This document shows positions 53,911 through 64,000 of a stretch of DNA of 64,000 nt, piece by piece. The stretch is from the NCBI RefSeq assembly GCF_027594425.1, contig NZ_CP115159.1, positions 481,001 to 545,000 on the forward strand, read 5' to 3'. Both the position numbers and the translations under genes were made by a program. The notes under the pieces were generated by a model. That model did no database searches, was not told the origin of the DNA, and saw only the letters and a list, made by a program, of their open reading frames with translations. Source of the DNA: Zunongwangia sp. HGR-M22 (lineage in GTDB: Bacteria > Bacteroidota > Bacteroidia > Flavobacteriales > Flavobacteriaceae). Positions within the stretch are counted from its first letter, which is position 1. Each line of letters opens with the position of its first letter.

Positions 53911-54888
53911 CTGTAAATGATATAAAAGAGTCCGATAAAAATGCAATAATTGCAGAAGCTAAAGGCGTAAGAGCACTAATGTATTTTGACTTAGTAAGAA
54001 TGTTTGGTGACGTTCCTTTGCCACAGGAAAACGATTTGGTTTCAAATAATGGAGCTTCTGCTGCTAATGTTTTAAGATCTTCAGAACAAGAAGTTTACGA
54101 TTATAATTTAGCTGATTTGCTAGACAATCAGGGTAATATAGCAGATAGTGATGTTTATCATTTTTCTAATGATGCTTTAAATGTATTGTTGGCAAAAGTT
54201 TATATGAACTAAGAAGATTATGAAAATGCAACTACAATTTTGTAGAGTGTTATAGGAGAATATTCTTTAGTAGGTGATTATTCATCTGTATTTTCTAATG
54301 GTTCCAATTCAGAAGCTATCTTTAGAGTGAATTACAGCATTGACGATCAAAATGGTTTAGCATTCTACTTTTATCCATCCTGTCTTGGGGGTAGAAGAGA
54401 AGTAGTTCCTTCTTCTAATCTATTAGATACTTTTGTAGATGGTGATAGTAGAATTAATCTTATTGCAAATGCAGATGATATTAGCTCAACATATATAGCA
54501 AAATATAATGATGTTTCAACAGAAACAGATTAGAGATATATTTATCGTTATGCAGAAGTAGAGTTGCTTAATGCTGAATTGTTAGCTAGAAATGGAGATT
54601 ATGATACAGCATCAAGCTTTATTAATGATGTGCGTAACAGAGCAGGTTTGGATAAAGCTGAACTAAATTCATCTAATTTTATTACTTTAATTTCTAAAGA
54701 AAGAAGAGTAGAATTATTTGCAGAAGGTAAAAGATGGTATGATGCCAAATGTTTAGATATTTTAGAAGAAGTTGTTGAAAATAAGAACTTCATCTTTAAA
54801 TGTGAATGGACAAATTTAGCCAATACCTCAAGCCGAGATTAATGCTAATAAAGAAATGTCTCAGGAAGATCAGAATCCAGGCTGTTAA
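53911..54888 (+). pseudogene. Remnant of a susD gene (middle and 3' end)
   Basis: Translation in one frame gives recognisable SusD sequence: AEAKGVRALMYFDLVRMFGD, later RYAEVELLNAELLARNGDYD and SKERRVELFAEGKRWYD. In-frame stops lie at 54210, 54243 and 54531. A +1 frameshift occurs near 54820, after which the usual ending PQAEINANKEMSQEDQNPG is read in another frame to the stop at 54886-54888. The signal peptide and first 100 or so codons are missing. The reading frame between stops is still well conserved, so the decay is recent compared with the susC part. Confidence 0.88.
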
Positions 54889-55410
54889 ATTATAATTATT
54901 TTGATTAGAAGCATTTCCGTAAGTCGGAATCAATGATAAAATATACTCTTCGCGATATTATATTATTTAAATTTGGAATAACAAGTCTATTCATTCTGTC
55001 ATGATTTTTCTTTTTACGCCTAGACTTCAAACATTTTTAATAGATTCCGAGACTTGAGAAGTAATCTTTTCAATTAAATAGGCATCTTATCGGTTAACAG
55101 AAGCAAATTGATAAGCTCTACCTACTGTTTAATTAATTATTATTTAGAGTAGAAATATTTAAAGTAGAATTATGTTTAAGTTCTATGCTTTTAATCTAAA
55201 AATCATAAAAATGCCTATGGGCATTAAATTTTCAGTTTTTCAATTCATTTTTGTCATTATACTATTAGAATTCACTGTAAATAGTCAATTTACTAATTTT
55301 TGAATTGTAAAATACTTCATTTTTAACATATCCTTAAATAATATTGTAGCTATCAATATTTTAATAAAAAAGGTGTTTTAGTATTTTTTTTTAACTAAAA
55401 ATGATTCACT
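54889..55410. other. AT-rich intergenic stretch, no gene seen
   Basis: About 520 bases between the susD remnant and the control region of susC 3. No reading frame with recognisable features, no tRNA and no strong terminator was found. Small inverted repeats occur (TTCCGTAAGTCGGAA near 54914 and ATGCCTATGGGCAT near 55210). It may be further decayed coding DNA. Confidence 0.5.
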
Positions 55411-55420
55411 AAAACGGTTT
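55411..55420. promoter_or_regulatory. Degenerate AAACGTTT-like site upstream of susC 3
   Basis: AAAACGGTTT lies 45 bases upstream of the -33 element and about 110 bases before the ATG. It is one inserted base away from the octamer found before susC 1 and 2. Confidence 0.28.
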
Positions 55421-55465
55421 ACTAGTAATTTTGGCAAAAAAAATGAGAAAATAAATATTAAAAAC

Positions 55466-55496
55466 TTTGTTTATTAAGTTATTATTATGATTTTTG
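55466..55496 (+). promoter_or_regulatory. Promoter of susC-susD pair 3
   Basis: TTTG (55466-55469), 19 bases, GATTTTTG (55489-55496), then 27 bases to the ATG, identical in spacing to susC 1. The leader shares GCTAATTCAAATT with susC 1 and with the susC remnant. Confidence 0.52.
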
Positions 55497-55523
55497 GCTC
55501 AGGCTAATTCAAATTAATTAATA

Positions 55524-58500
55524 ATGAAAAAAACATTACATGGATTGCTGACACTTTTTATGGTGTTAGTCGTGCAATTAGTTTTTGCACAAGAAAAAAC
55601 TGTTACTGGAACGGTGATAGATGAAGATGGTTTACCACTACCAGGGGTAAATGTTATTGAGAAAGGAACTAATAATGGTGTCCAAACTAACTTCGATGGT
55701 AATTATAGTATTGAGGTAGAACAAGGATCGGTGTTAGTTTTTAGTTACGTAGGTTTTGCATCTCAGGAACAAAAAGTTGGTTCAAAAAGTTCTATAGATA
55801 TAACTTTATCAGTAGATGCAGCCGCTTTAGATGAAGTTGTAGTCATGGGATATGTTTCTAAAAGAAAAGACGACATGACTGGATCTTCTGTGCAGGTCGA
55901 TGCTAATGTCTTACAGGAAACTACGGCTGCATCTATAGATCAGGCTTTACAAGGTAAGGTGGCAGGTCTGCAAATTAGTTCTACCTCAGGTACTCCAGGA
56001 TCTACTCAAGATATTAGGATACGTGGTATTAGTTCAATAACCGCAGGTAATGAACCTTTATACGTTATCGATGGGGTGCCTGTTATAAATAGTAATGTTT
56101 CAGGAAGTGATGCTACGTCATCTATGTCTCCTCTTTCTAGTTTGAATACTAATGATATAGCTAGCGTAACTGTGTTGAAGGATGCTTCTGCTACTGCTGC
56201 GTATGGAGCTAGAGGAGCTAATGGGGTAATTGTAATAAATACAAAAAGAGGTAAATCTGGAAAAACAACAATAAGTGCAAGTTCTTATTATGGTTTTACA
56301 AATAATGCTATTGATGGTCCAGATCCCTTGACAGGAGCTGAAAGAGAAGAACTGTTTTATGAAGGTGTTTTAAATACTTACGGAGCAAGTCAAGGACTAT
56401 CGACTATTCAAGATGCTATAGACTTTGATGCTAATGCTCTTGGTGATTATGCTGGATTTATCGCTTGGAATGAAGCTGGTAGACCAGAAGGTAATTGGGA
56501 TAATTTGGTTACTAATGAAGATGCTCCCATGCAAGAGCATACAATTTCAGCTACTGGAGGTACAGATGATTATAATTTCTATACTTCTCTTGGGTATTAT
56601 AAGCAGGAAGCTACCGTGATCGGATCGACTTTTGACCGTATTTCTGGGGCTTTAAATTTCACAAAAGATCTTTCTGATAGTTTCAGTTTCACATCTACTA
56701 ATAATGTGGCTCATACATTTCAGGATGGTTTGCTTGAAGGAAGTGCTTATTTTTCATCTCCTCATGCAGCTAAATATTTTATGTCTCCTATAGATCAACC
56801 CTACAACGAGGATGGTACGTACAATTTGAACACATCGCTACCTAATCCTTTATATATTGCGGAAAATGATATTGATGAGTCTAGGTTAACCCGAATTTTA
56901 TCCAATAATTCCATTAATTGGTATCTGCCGATTGAAGGCTTAAGTTTTACTTCCAGAATGTCTATAGATTATCAGGTTTATCGCTACAAAACCTATAATA
57001 ATAGAGTCTCAGGCGACGGTGATGGAACAAATGGTTATGGATTTGAGGTCAGTAGGAATACAGCTACTTACGTTTTTCAAAACTCTTTTGATTATGCTCT
57101 GACATTAGATGATAATAGTTTTAATTTCAAATTGCTTCAGGAGTATCAAAAGTATAGAAGATCATATCTTTCTGCTGAAGCAGATAATTTTGCTACAGAT
57201 GGATTGAGTAACCTAGCGGTAGCAGGGAATCCAACAGGAGCGAATTCGGAATTTACCGATTGGGCGGTAGCATCTTATATGTTAACTGGATCTTATAATT
57301 TTGATAATCGTTACGTTTTGAATGGAACTTATAGAAGAGAAGGGAATTCTAGGTTTGCTAGAGATAATAGATGGGGTGACTTTTGGTCTGTTGGTGCAGC
57401 ATGGAATCTTCATAGAGAATCTTTTTTAAGTAATAGTGACGCAGTTAATAATCTAAAAATAAGGGCTTCGTATGGTAAAACAGGAAATGCTAACATTGAT
57501 ATAAATTTATATCAAGTTTTGTATAACTACGATGCAGATTATGCTGGTACGGGAGCAGGTTACCCTGCAGGATACGGTAATGCTGATTTGACCTGGGAAA
57601 CTAGTAAAACATTTGATGCAGGTATTGATTTTGGTCTTTTCCAAAATAGATTATCGGGATCTTTAGCATATTATATAAGAAAATCTGATGATCTTTTACT
57701 TGACGAGCCACTTTCTATGACTTCAGGTTTTTCAAGTCAATATAGAAACGTAGGAAGAATGCAGAACAAAGGTTTCGAACTAGAATTAAGCGGTGATATT
57801 GTTAGGTCTAACGATTTTAATATTACAGTTAGTGGTAATTTAGCTACAGTAGAGAATGAGGTTTTAGAAGTTAGTACCGATTTTAATGGAGAGGAAATAC
57901 CAGTAACTAGTGATTATAGTACATACGCTAGATCTCAATCTGGGTCTATTGTTAATGAGTGGTTTATGGCTAGTTGGGCTGGTGTAGATCCAGACACCGG
58001 TGTAGACACTTGGTATACAGATGAGTCTAGAGAAGAAACTACAACTAATTTTAATAATGCAGAAAGGGTTTATCAAGGAACTAGTGCATTACCTACTTTA
58101 ACAGGAGGTATTAGTTTTCATGTTGATTTTAAAGGATTTTTCTTAGATGCTTCTGGATACTATGCTGGAGGTCATCAAATTTATGAAAGCTGGCACAGAT
58201 ACCTTAATCAGACGAACATCTATACTATAGGTGTTTATAATGGTTATGATGTCTTGATGAATAGATGGCAAAATCCAGGTGATCAAACTCGAGTAACTAA
58301 AGTTGAATTCGCGGGAGAACCTTGGAGATATAATTCTAAATTTTTATTTGATGGTGATTATTTCCGATTGAGAAACTTAACTGTAGGGTATGATTTTCAA
58401 TCAAAAGTAGTAGAAAATATAGGCTTGTCTGGAGCGAGATTATATGTAAGAGGTATGAACCTTTATACTTGGGTTAAAGACGATTATTTATTACATGATC

Positions 58501-58583
58501 CCGAGGTGGATTATACTGGATTTACAAGTATAACAACTCCTCCAGTTAAATCAGTTGTATTAGGTGTGAATTTAAATTTCTAA
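55524..58583 (+). CDS. SusC/RagA-type TonB-dependent transporter, pair 3
   Basis: The 1019-residue protein has a signal peptide (cleaved near VFAQEK), a carboxypeptidase-regulatory-like domain (about 25-105, DEDGLPLPGVNVIEKGTNNG), a plug domain (LYVIDGVPVINS, LKDASATAAYGARGANGVIVI) and a barrel ending VKSVVLGVNLNF. No STN domain is present. It is the intact relative of the susC remnant at 53560, sharing even the leader, so the two arose by duplication. Partner SusD is 6 bases downstream. The substrate is unknown. Confidence 0.93.
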   Translation: MKKTLHGLLTLFMVLVVQLVFAQEKTVTGTVIDEDGLPLPGVNVIEKGTNNGVQTNFDGNYSIEVEQGSVLVFSYVGFASQEQKVGSKSSIDITLSVDAAALDEVVVMGYVSKRKDDMTGSSVQVDANVLQETTAASIDQALQGKVAGLQISSTSGTPGSTQDIRIRGISSITAGNEPLYVIDGVPVINSNVSGSDATSSMSPLSSLNTNDIASVTVLKDASATAAYGARGANGVIVINTKRGKSGKTTISASSYYGFTNNAIDGPDPLTGAEREELFYEGVLNTYGASQGLSTIQDAIDFDANALGDYAGFIAWNEAGRPEGNWDNLVTNEDAPMQEHTISATGGTDDYNFYTSLGYYKQEATVIGSTFDRISGALNFTKDLSDSFSFTSTNNVAHTFQDGLLEGSAYFSSPHAAKYFMSPIDQPYNEDGTYNLNTSLPNPLYIAENDIDESRLTRILSNNSINWYLPIEGLSFTSRMSIDYQVYRYKTYNNRVSGDGDGTNGYGFEVSRNTATYVFQNSFDYALTLDDNSFNFKLLQEYQKYRRSYLSAEADNFATDGLSNLAVAGNPTGANSEFTDWAVASYMLTGSYNFDNRYVLNGTYRREGNSRFARDNRWGDFWSVGAAWNLHRESFLSNSDAVNNLKIRASYGKTGNANIDINLYQVLYNYDADYAGTGAGYPAGYGNADLTWETSKTFDAGIDFGLFQNRLSGSLAYYIRKSDDLLLDEPLSMTSGFSSQYRNVGRMQNKGFELELSGDIVRSNDFNITVSGNLATVENEVLEVSTDFNGEEIPVTSDYSTYARSQSGSIVNEWFMASWAGVDPDTGVDTWYTDESREETTTNFNNAERVYQGTSALPTLTGGISFHVDFKGFFLDASGYYAGGHQIYESWHRYLNQTNIYTIGVYNGYDVLMNRWQNPGDQTRVTKVEFAGEPWRYNSKFLFDGDYFRLRNLTVGYDFQSKVVENIGLSGARLYVRGMNLYTWVKDDYLLHDPEVDYTGFTSITTPPVKSVVLGVNLNF

Positions 58584-58589
58584 AGAATT

Positions 58590-59957
58590 ATGAAAAAAAA
58601 TATAAAAAAATACTTTAAAGTTTTACTCCTTTCTTCTATGGTAGTTTCGACTTCTTGTATGAATGACGATTTGGAGCCAGCTTTGAGACAGCAAAAACAA
58701 TCCGAAGAAGGAGTTCTGCTGGTTAGTGATATGGAAGTAATATTCAAAGGAGCTCTAAACAGGTTAACGTCTTCTGGTTATTATGGTCGTGATTATTTAG
58801 TAACTAATGAAGTTAGAACACCAAATACATTTTCTAATGGTAATTCTGGTAGATTCTCAACTGAGGCTGCCTTCGAATATCTGCCAAGTAGTACTTATAT
58901 TTGGGATAATGCTTATGGGGTAATTGCGAATGCGAATATACTTATAGGTACAGATGTTTCTACTTTAGAGGGAGATTTAGATTATGGGCAGCATATTCAA
59001 GGTCAAGCTTATGCTATTAGAGCTTTGGCTCATTTGGATTTATTATTAACATATGGGCAGCAGAACGTAGGAGGTGATCTAGGTGTGCCTTATATAAAGG
59101 AATTTAAGGGAGATGATTTAATTCCAGCCAGAGAAACTGTGGATTCGAATGTGCAGGATATCATGGCTGACCTTCAGACTGCATTCGACTTGATGCTTGA
59201 AGATTATTACGATGAATCAAAGGAAACCGTTAATAAATATTTAGCCAAGGCCTTGGAGTCTAGAGTTGCTATATACTTTGAAATGTGGGCTGAAGCCCGA
59301 GACGCAGCAGAGATTGTGATAAATTCTGGTAATTTTTCAATCGTACCAGCTGAAGATTATGTTGCATCTTTCGGTCAGGATGGAGGTAGTAACTCAATAT
59401 TTGAATTGGCATTTAGTCTTACTGATAATCCTGGAAGTGATGCACTAGAATTCATTTATAGAGGAGATACTTATGGTGATATTGAAGTAGCCCCTAATGT
59501 TATAGATTTGTATGAAGATGGTGATGTAAGAGCTGATATTCTTGGTTATGAAGGAGATCAACTCAGAAATATTGGTAAATATCCTGATCGCGAAGCTAAT
59601 GTTATTGTCATTAGGTATGAAGAGGTTGTTCTAAATTATGCTGAAGCACTTTTTGAGTTGGGTCAAAATGAATTAGCTTTGGATTATTTGAATATGATTC
59701 CTGAATCTAGAAATGCTGACAGTTATTCTGAAATAACAAAGACTAATTTGATAGAAGAAAGAAGAGAGGAGTTAATATTTGAAGGTTTATATTATTGGGA
59801 TTTATTGAGAACTGAAAGTGATATTGAGAAAATAGATCTTGAACAAAACATTTCAGAAACTATCCTTTATGGGGATTTTAGATTAGCTTATCCTATCCCT
59901 TTGGATGAATTAGATGCCAACTCTAACATGGTGCAAAATCCAGGTTATGGTAGCTAG
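58590..59957 (+). CDS. SusD/RagB-family surface lipoprotein, pair 3
   Basis: The 455-residue protein has a lipoprotein signal (MVVSTSCMNDDLE, lipid-carrying Cys near 23), the helix HIQGQAYAIRALAHLDLLLTYG (about 131-152), VIRYEEVVLNYAEALFELG and the C-terminal block RREELIFEGLYYWDLLRTE...YPIPLDELDANSNMVQNPGYG. It is the surface lid partner of the preceding SusC, and it ends in a terminator. Confidence 0.92.
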   Translation: MKKNIKKYFKVLLLSSMVVSTSCMNDDLEPALRQQKQSEEGVLLVSDMEVIFKGALNRLTSSGYYGRDYLVTNEVRTPNTFSNGNSGRFSTEAAFEYLPSSTYIWDNAYGVIANANILIGTDVSTLEGDLDYGQHIQGQAYAIRALAHLDLLLTYGQQNVGGDLGVPYIKEFKGDDLIPARETVDSNVQDIMADLQTAFDLMLEDYYDESKETVNKYLAKALESRVAIYFEMWAEARDAAEIVINSGNFSIVPAEDYVASFGQDGGSNSIFELAFSLTDNPGSDALEFIYRGDTYGDIEVAPNVIDLYEDGDVRADILGYEGDQLRNIGKYPDREANVIVIRYEEVVLNYAEALFELGQNELALDYLNMIPESRNADSYSEITKTNLIEERREELIFEGLYYWDLLRTESDIEKIDLEQNISETILYGDFRLAYPIPLDELDANSNMVQNPGYGS

Positions 59958-59982
59958 GGTATTTTAATTAATAATATTTCAC

Positions 59983-60011
59983 AAAAACCACCCAATTTGG
60001 GTGGTTTTTTT
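59983..60011 (+). terminator. Terminator after susC-susD pair 3
   Basis: AAAAACCACCCA and TGGGTGGTTTTT form a 12-bp stem with a 3-base loop, followed by T. Confidence 0.92.
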
Positions 60012-60049
60012 GTTTTTATACCAAATCCTGAATAGTAGCGTTATTTTTA

Positions 60050-60057
60050 TATTTTTG
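60050..60057 (+). promoter_or_regulatory. Candidate -7 element for the putative porin gene
   Basis: TATTTTTG matches TAnnTTTG and ends 16 bases before the ATG. At 19 bases upstream there is only CTG, so the -33 element is weak. Confidence 0.42.
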
Positions 60058-60073
60058 TTGGATAAATTTTAGA

Positions 60074-61984
60074 ATGAAGAAAGTACTCCTTTTAATTACG
60101 ATTTTTAATTTTAGTTTTTTTTGTCATGCTCAGGAGCAAAAGCTGCCAAATAGAGGAGCTAAAGGCGAAGCAAAAGATTCTGTAGCAGAGCCCACTATCG
60201 ATCTATTCAAAATAATTTCAGTAGAAAACGATACAACGCAGGTTGATACTTCGCTTACTATTCAAAAAGATTACAAATTTAACTATCTCAGAAAGGATTT
60301 GTTTGGTTTACTTCCTTTTGCAAATACGGGACAAACATATAATGCGCTAACCGAGTTTCGAGATTTCAATACTATAAAACCTAAATTCGGAGCCAGAGCG
60401 CGTCATTATAATTTTATGGAACCACAAGATATTAACTATTATCATGTTCCTACTCCGTTAACAGAGTTGTATTTTAAAACCGTGCCAGAACAAGGGCAAC
60501 AACTCGATGCTTTTTTTACAGTAAATACTTCTGAGCGTTTAAATTTTAGTGTTGCTTACAAAGGCGTTAGGGCACTCGGGAAGTTTAGACACATGCTTAC
60601 AAGTACAGGTAATTTCAGAACCACATTAAATTATCAGACTAAAGATAGAAAGTATAGGGCTAAAGCTCATTTTGTTAGTCAGGATTTAATGAATGAAGAA
60701 AATGGAGGTTTAACCGATGATGCTCTTCAATCTTATGTAAGTAAAGAAGAGGAATTTGAGGATAGATCTGTTTTAGATGTTAATTTTGAAAATGCAGAAA
60801 GTACTTTATATGGTAAAGGCTTTTTTCTGTATCATCAATATTACTTAAATGGAGCTCAAGACAGTATAGATAATAAACTATATTTTAGCCATCGATTGGA
60901 TTATAGTTATAAGAAATTTCAATATCTCCAATCTAACGCTGCTAACAGTTTTTTTGGATCATCATTTCAAAGTACAGGCTTAAGAGATGAAGTGAGATAT
61001 GAGAATTTTTCAAATACAGTTGCTGTCAATTTCGATAATTCAGTTTTAGGTAAAATATCAGGTAGGGCTGGTTTTTCATCATTGGATTATTGGTACGAAT
61101 CTGTTTTTGTTGGTGAAGATGGGGTTGTTGGCGATCGTTTAGATGGGCAGTTGCTAGAAGTAGGTGGGAGTTATGACAATTATTTAGGAGGTTTTAACCT
61201 TCATGGTGATATAGCATTTACTTTCGGTGATAATTTTTCAGGAAATCATATTATAGCTTCCGCTGGATATCAAATAGATCCATTTAATTTTCTAAACTTC
61301 GGGCTCAAGCAAACGAGTAGGGCTCCCAATCTTAACTTTTTGCTGTATCAGAGTAATTATATTAATTATAACTGGCAGCATGCTTATGATAACGAAAATG
61401 CCCAAAGTCTGTTCTTTGAACTTTCTGCGAAAAGAATAGCTAATTTTAGCGGTGAGATTACTCAAATTCAGAATTACACTTATTTTGGAAGGAATGGGGA
61501 AGGGGCAATCAAACCTTTTCAATCAGGAAGCGATGTGCGTTATGTGAAGCTCAAAGCCCAACGGGAGTTTAGGTTTGGGAAATTTGCTCTGGATAATACC
61601 ATTTTGTATCAAAAGGTCTCCGATGGTGGCGATGTATTTAATGTCCCCGAGCTGCTTACTCGAAATTCGCTTTATTATAAGGATTTTTGGTTCGATAAAG
61701 CGCTGTATTTACAGACCGGCTTTACATTTAATTATTTTTCTTCTTACCAAATGGATGGGTATGATCCTGTTTTAGCGGAATTCTATGTGCAAAACGAATC
61801 GAATTACGGAGCTTATCCATTAGTAGATTTCTTTTTCAACGGTAAAGTGGACCAGGCCAGAATATTTTTCAAGCTCGAGAATCTAAATTTTGCGCTTAAT
61901 GGCAATAATAATTTTTCTGCCCCGCGATATCCGCACAATGATTTTATGATCCGCTTTGGTATTGTTTGGAACTTTTTTCTTTAA
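60074..61984 (+). CDS. Putative outer-membrane porin (Bacteroidetes type)
   Basis: The 636-residue protein has a signal peptide (cleaved near CHAQEQ), a short acidic linker, then FNYLRKDLFGLLPFANTGQTYNAL, a segment typical of the Bacteroidetes putative-porin family. A long region of alternating strands follows, ending FMIRFGIVWNFFL with a terminal aromatic/hydrophobic strand as in barrel proteins. It is expected to form a large beta-barrel in the outer membrane. It is unlinked to the susC-susD pairs by transcription, since a terminator and its own candidate promoter lie between. Transported solute unknown. Confidence 0.85.
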   Translation: MKKVLLLITIFNFSFFCHAQEQKLPNRGAKGEAKDSVAEPTIDLFKIISVENDTTQVDTSLTIQKDYKFNYLRKDLFGLLPFANTGQTYNALTEFRDFNTIKPKFGARARHYNFMEPQDINYYHVPTPLTELYFKTVPEQGQQLDAFFTVNTSERLNFSVAYKGVRALGKFRHMLTSTGNFRTTLNYQTKDRKYRAKAHFVSQDLMNEENGGLTDDALQSYVSKEEEFEDRSVLDVNFENAESTLYGKGFFLYHQYYLNGAQDSIDNKLYFSHRLDYSYKKFQYLQSNAANSFFGSSFQSTGLRDEVRYENFSNTVAVNFDNSVLGKISGRAGFSSLDYWYESVFVGEDGVVGDRLDGQLLEVGGSYDNYLGGFNLHGDIAFTFGDNFSGNHIIASAGYQIDPFNFLNFGLKQTSRAPNLNFLLYQSNYINYNWQHAYDNENAQSLFFELSAKRIANFSGEITQIQNYTYFGRNGEGAIKPFQSGSDVRYVKLKAQREFRFGKFALDNTILYQKVSDGGDVFNVPELLTRNSLYYKDFWFDKALYLQTGFTFNYFSSYQMDGYDPVLAEFYVQNESNYGAYPLVDFFFNGKVDQARIFFKLENLNFALNGNNNFSAPRYPHNDFMIRFGIVWNFFL

Positions 61985-62133
61985 TTTCTTCGGAAGAAGG
62001 GCTGCGTTTTTCGCATAAAATCTGTTATTTCTAAATTGTTAATCTAATGTTAAGTGGTTTTACGTCTGAAATGACTGAAAAAGGACTTGAATTGATACGA
62101 TTTCATCAAAAATAGGAAGAATTTTAGAAAGCC
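61985..62133. other. Intergenic stretch before the rRNA promoters
   Basis: It contains a TTCTTCGGAAGAA palindrome directly after the porin stop (about 61988-62000), with no T tract on the plus strand, and AT-rich DNA. No gene is seen. Confidence 0.45.
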
Positions 62134-62163
62134 TTGTGTAATCAAAAAAGGGTATTATATTTG
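62134..62163 (+). promoter_or_regulatory. rRNA promoter P1
   Basis: TTG (62134-62136), 19 bases, TATATTTG (62156-62163), followed by CACCCGCTT. The first of three similar elements before the 16S gene. Confidence 0.68.
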
Positions 62164-62254
62164 CACCCGCTTAGCGCCGGAGTGGTTGGTTGCGAGGGCG
62201 GATGTTCATTGAGAGGATACTGAAAAAGGAGCTTAAAAAAAACTTAAAAAAAGT

Positions 62255-62287
62255 TTTGGTGTTTAAAGAAAAAGGGTTGTATATTTG
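62255..62287 (+). promoter_or_regulatory. rRNA promoter P2
   Basis: TTTG (62255-62258), 21 bases, TATATTTG (62280-62287), followed by CAGCCGCTTT. Confidence 0.7.
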
Positions 62288-62357
62288 CAGCCGCTTTAAC
62301 GGCGAGGTTCTTTGGAGGTAGCGTTTAAAAATACAGAAAAATAATTTTTATTTTTTC

Positions 62358-62387
62358 TTGTGAGTTTAAAAATTAGTTGTAGATTTG
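62358..62387 (+). promoter_or_regulatory. rRNA promoter P3
   Basis: TTG (62358-62360), 19 bases, TAGATTTG (62380-62387), followed by CAACCGCTTT. About 300 bases of leader follow before the 16S gene, with no other gene in them. Confidence 0.7.
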
Positions 62388-62693
62388 CAACCGCTTTCAG
62401 AGAAAGCGACACGGTTCTTAACACGCTGAATAACTAAGAAATACCGATTGGGGTTTGGTTAAGGTTCGAGTCCTTAATTTCTATCGAAGGGAAGTAATTC
62501 CCGGACTTTTAAATGAGTTCATTGACATATTGAATTGACAAACGACATTTTTTAATAGTACTGTATGGTATTATAAAAAAAATGGAAGTGTAGAATTAAG
62601 AATTAAGACTAGAGAGTCGTCTTTTGAGCTTTAAACTTCTTATTTATATAAGAACGCAAACTTAAGATTTGATTGTTACATATTAATGAAACA

Positions 62694-64000
<1,307 letters not shown>

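Overview
The window is chromosomal DNA from a low-GC member of the Bacteroidota, almost certainly a (probably marine) Flavobacteriaceae. The evidence is three SusC/SusD pairs, a putative porin of the Bacteroidetes type, exosortase XrtF with its partner, promoters of the TTG-N19-TAnnTTTG type, few visible Shine-Dalgarno sequences, and a Bacteroidetes-like 16S rRNA gene cut by the right edge. I do not assign a genus.

Positions 1-22 kb are mostly housekeeping. A truncated HMG-CoA reductase gene (mevalonate pathway) faces a dipeptidyl peptidase IV and a POT peptide transporter, which together suggest peptide uptake. A minus-strand operon holds surE, a small membrane protein, lpxB, an NlpC/P60 lipoprotein and a ComEC-like protein. 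After a tail-specific protease comes the minus-strand run purH-mreB-mreC-mreD-mrdA-rodA, the rod-shape elongation machinery. An orphan ABC permease, a GAF/fRMsr-like protein and the xrtF pair follow.

Positions 23.3-36.7 kb form a copper/silver resistance island on the plus strand. In order it encodes a HYC_CC_PP protein, a CusA-type RND pump, a TolC-like channel, a CusB-like adaptor carrying a metal-binding N-terminus and a DUF3347 C-terminus, a stand-alone DUF3347 lipoprotein, a regulator joining an HMA-like CGRC segment to an AraC DNA-binding domain, a CopA P-type ATPase with four N-terminal metal sites, and a DUF318 permease. Four copies of a composite hairpin repeat lie between the genes of this island and were not seen elsewhere in the window. 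One copy supplies the stop codon of the adaptor gene.

Positions 36.8-43.5 kb hold a Spy-like protein, a large zinc metalloprotease lipoprotein, lysS with a C-terminal extension, a 52-residue Pmp3/YqaE gene, lipB and rnhB.

Positions 43.5-60 kb hold three intact susC-susD pairs in tandem and a fourth, decayed pair (53.56-54.89 kb) in which the start of a susC is joined to the later part of a susD. No glycoside hydrolase, sulfatase or protease is interleaved. The three live susC genes share promoter geometry (TTG/TTTG, 19 bases, then an AnnTTTG -7 element 23-27 bases before ATG). An AAACGTTT-like palindrome lies further upstream. A putative porin follows, and the window ends in a leader with three tandem promoter-like elements and the 5' 1.3 kb of the 16S rRNA gene.
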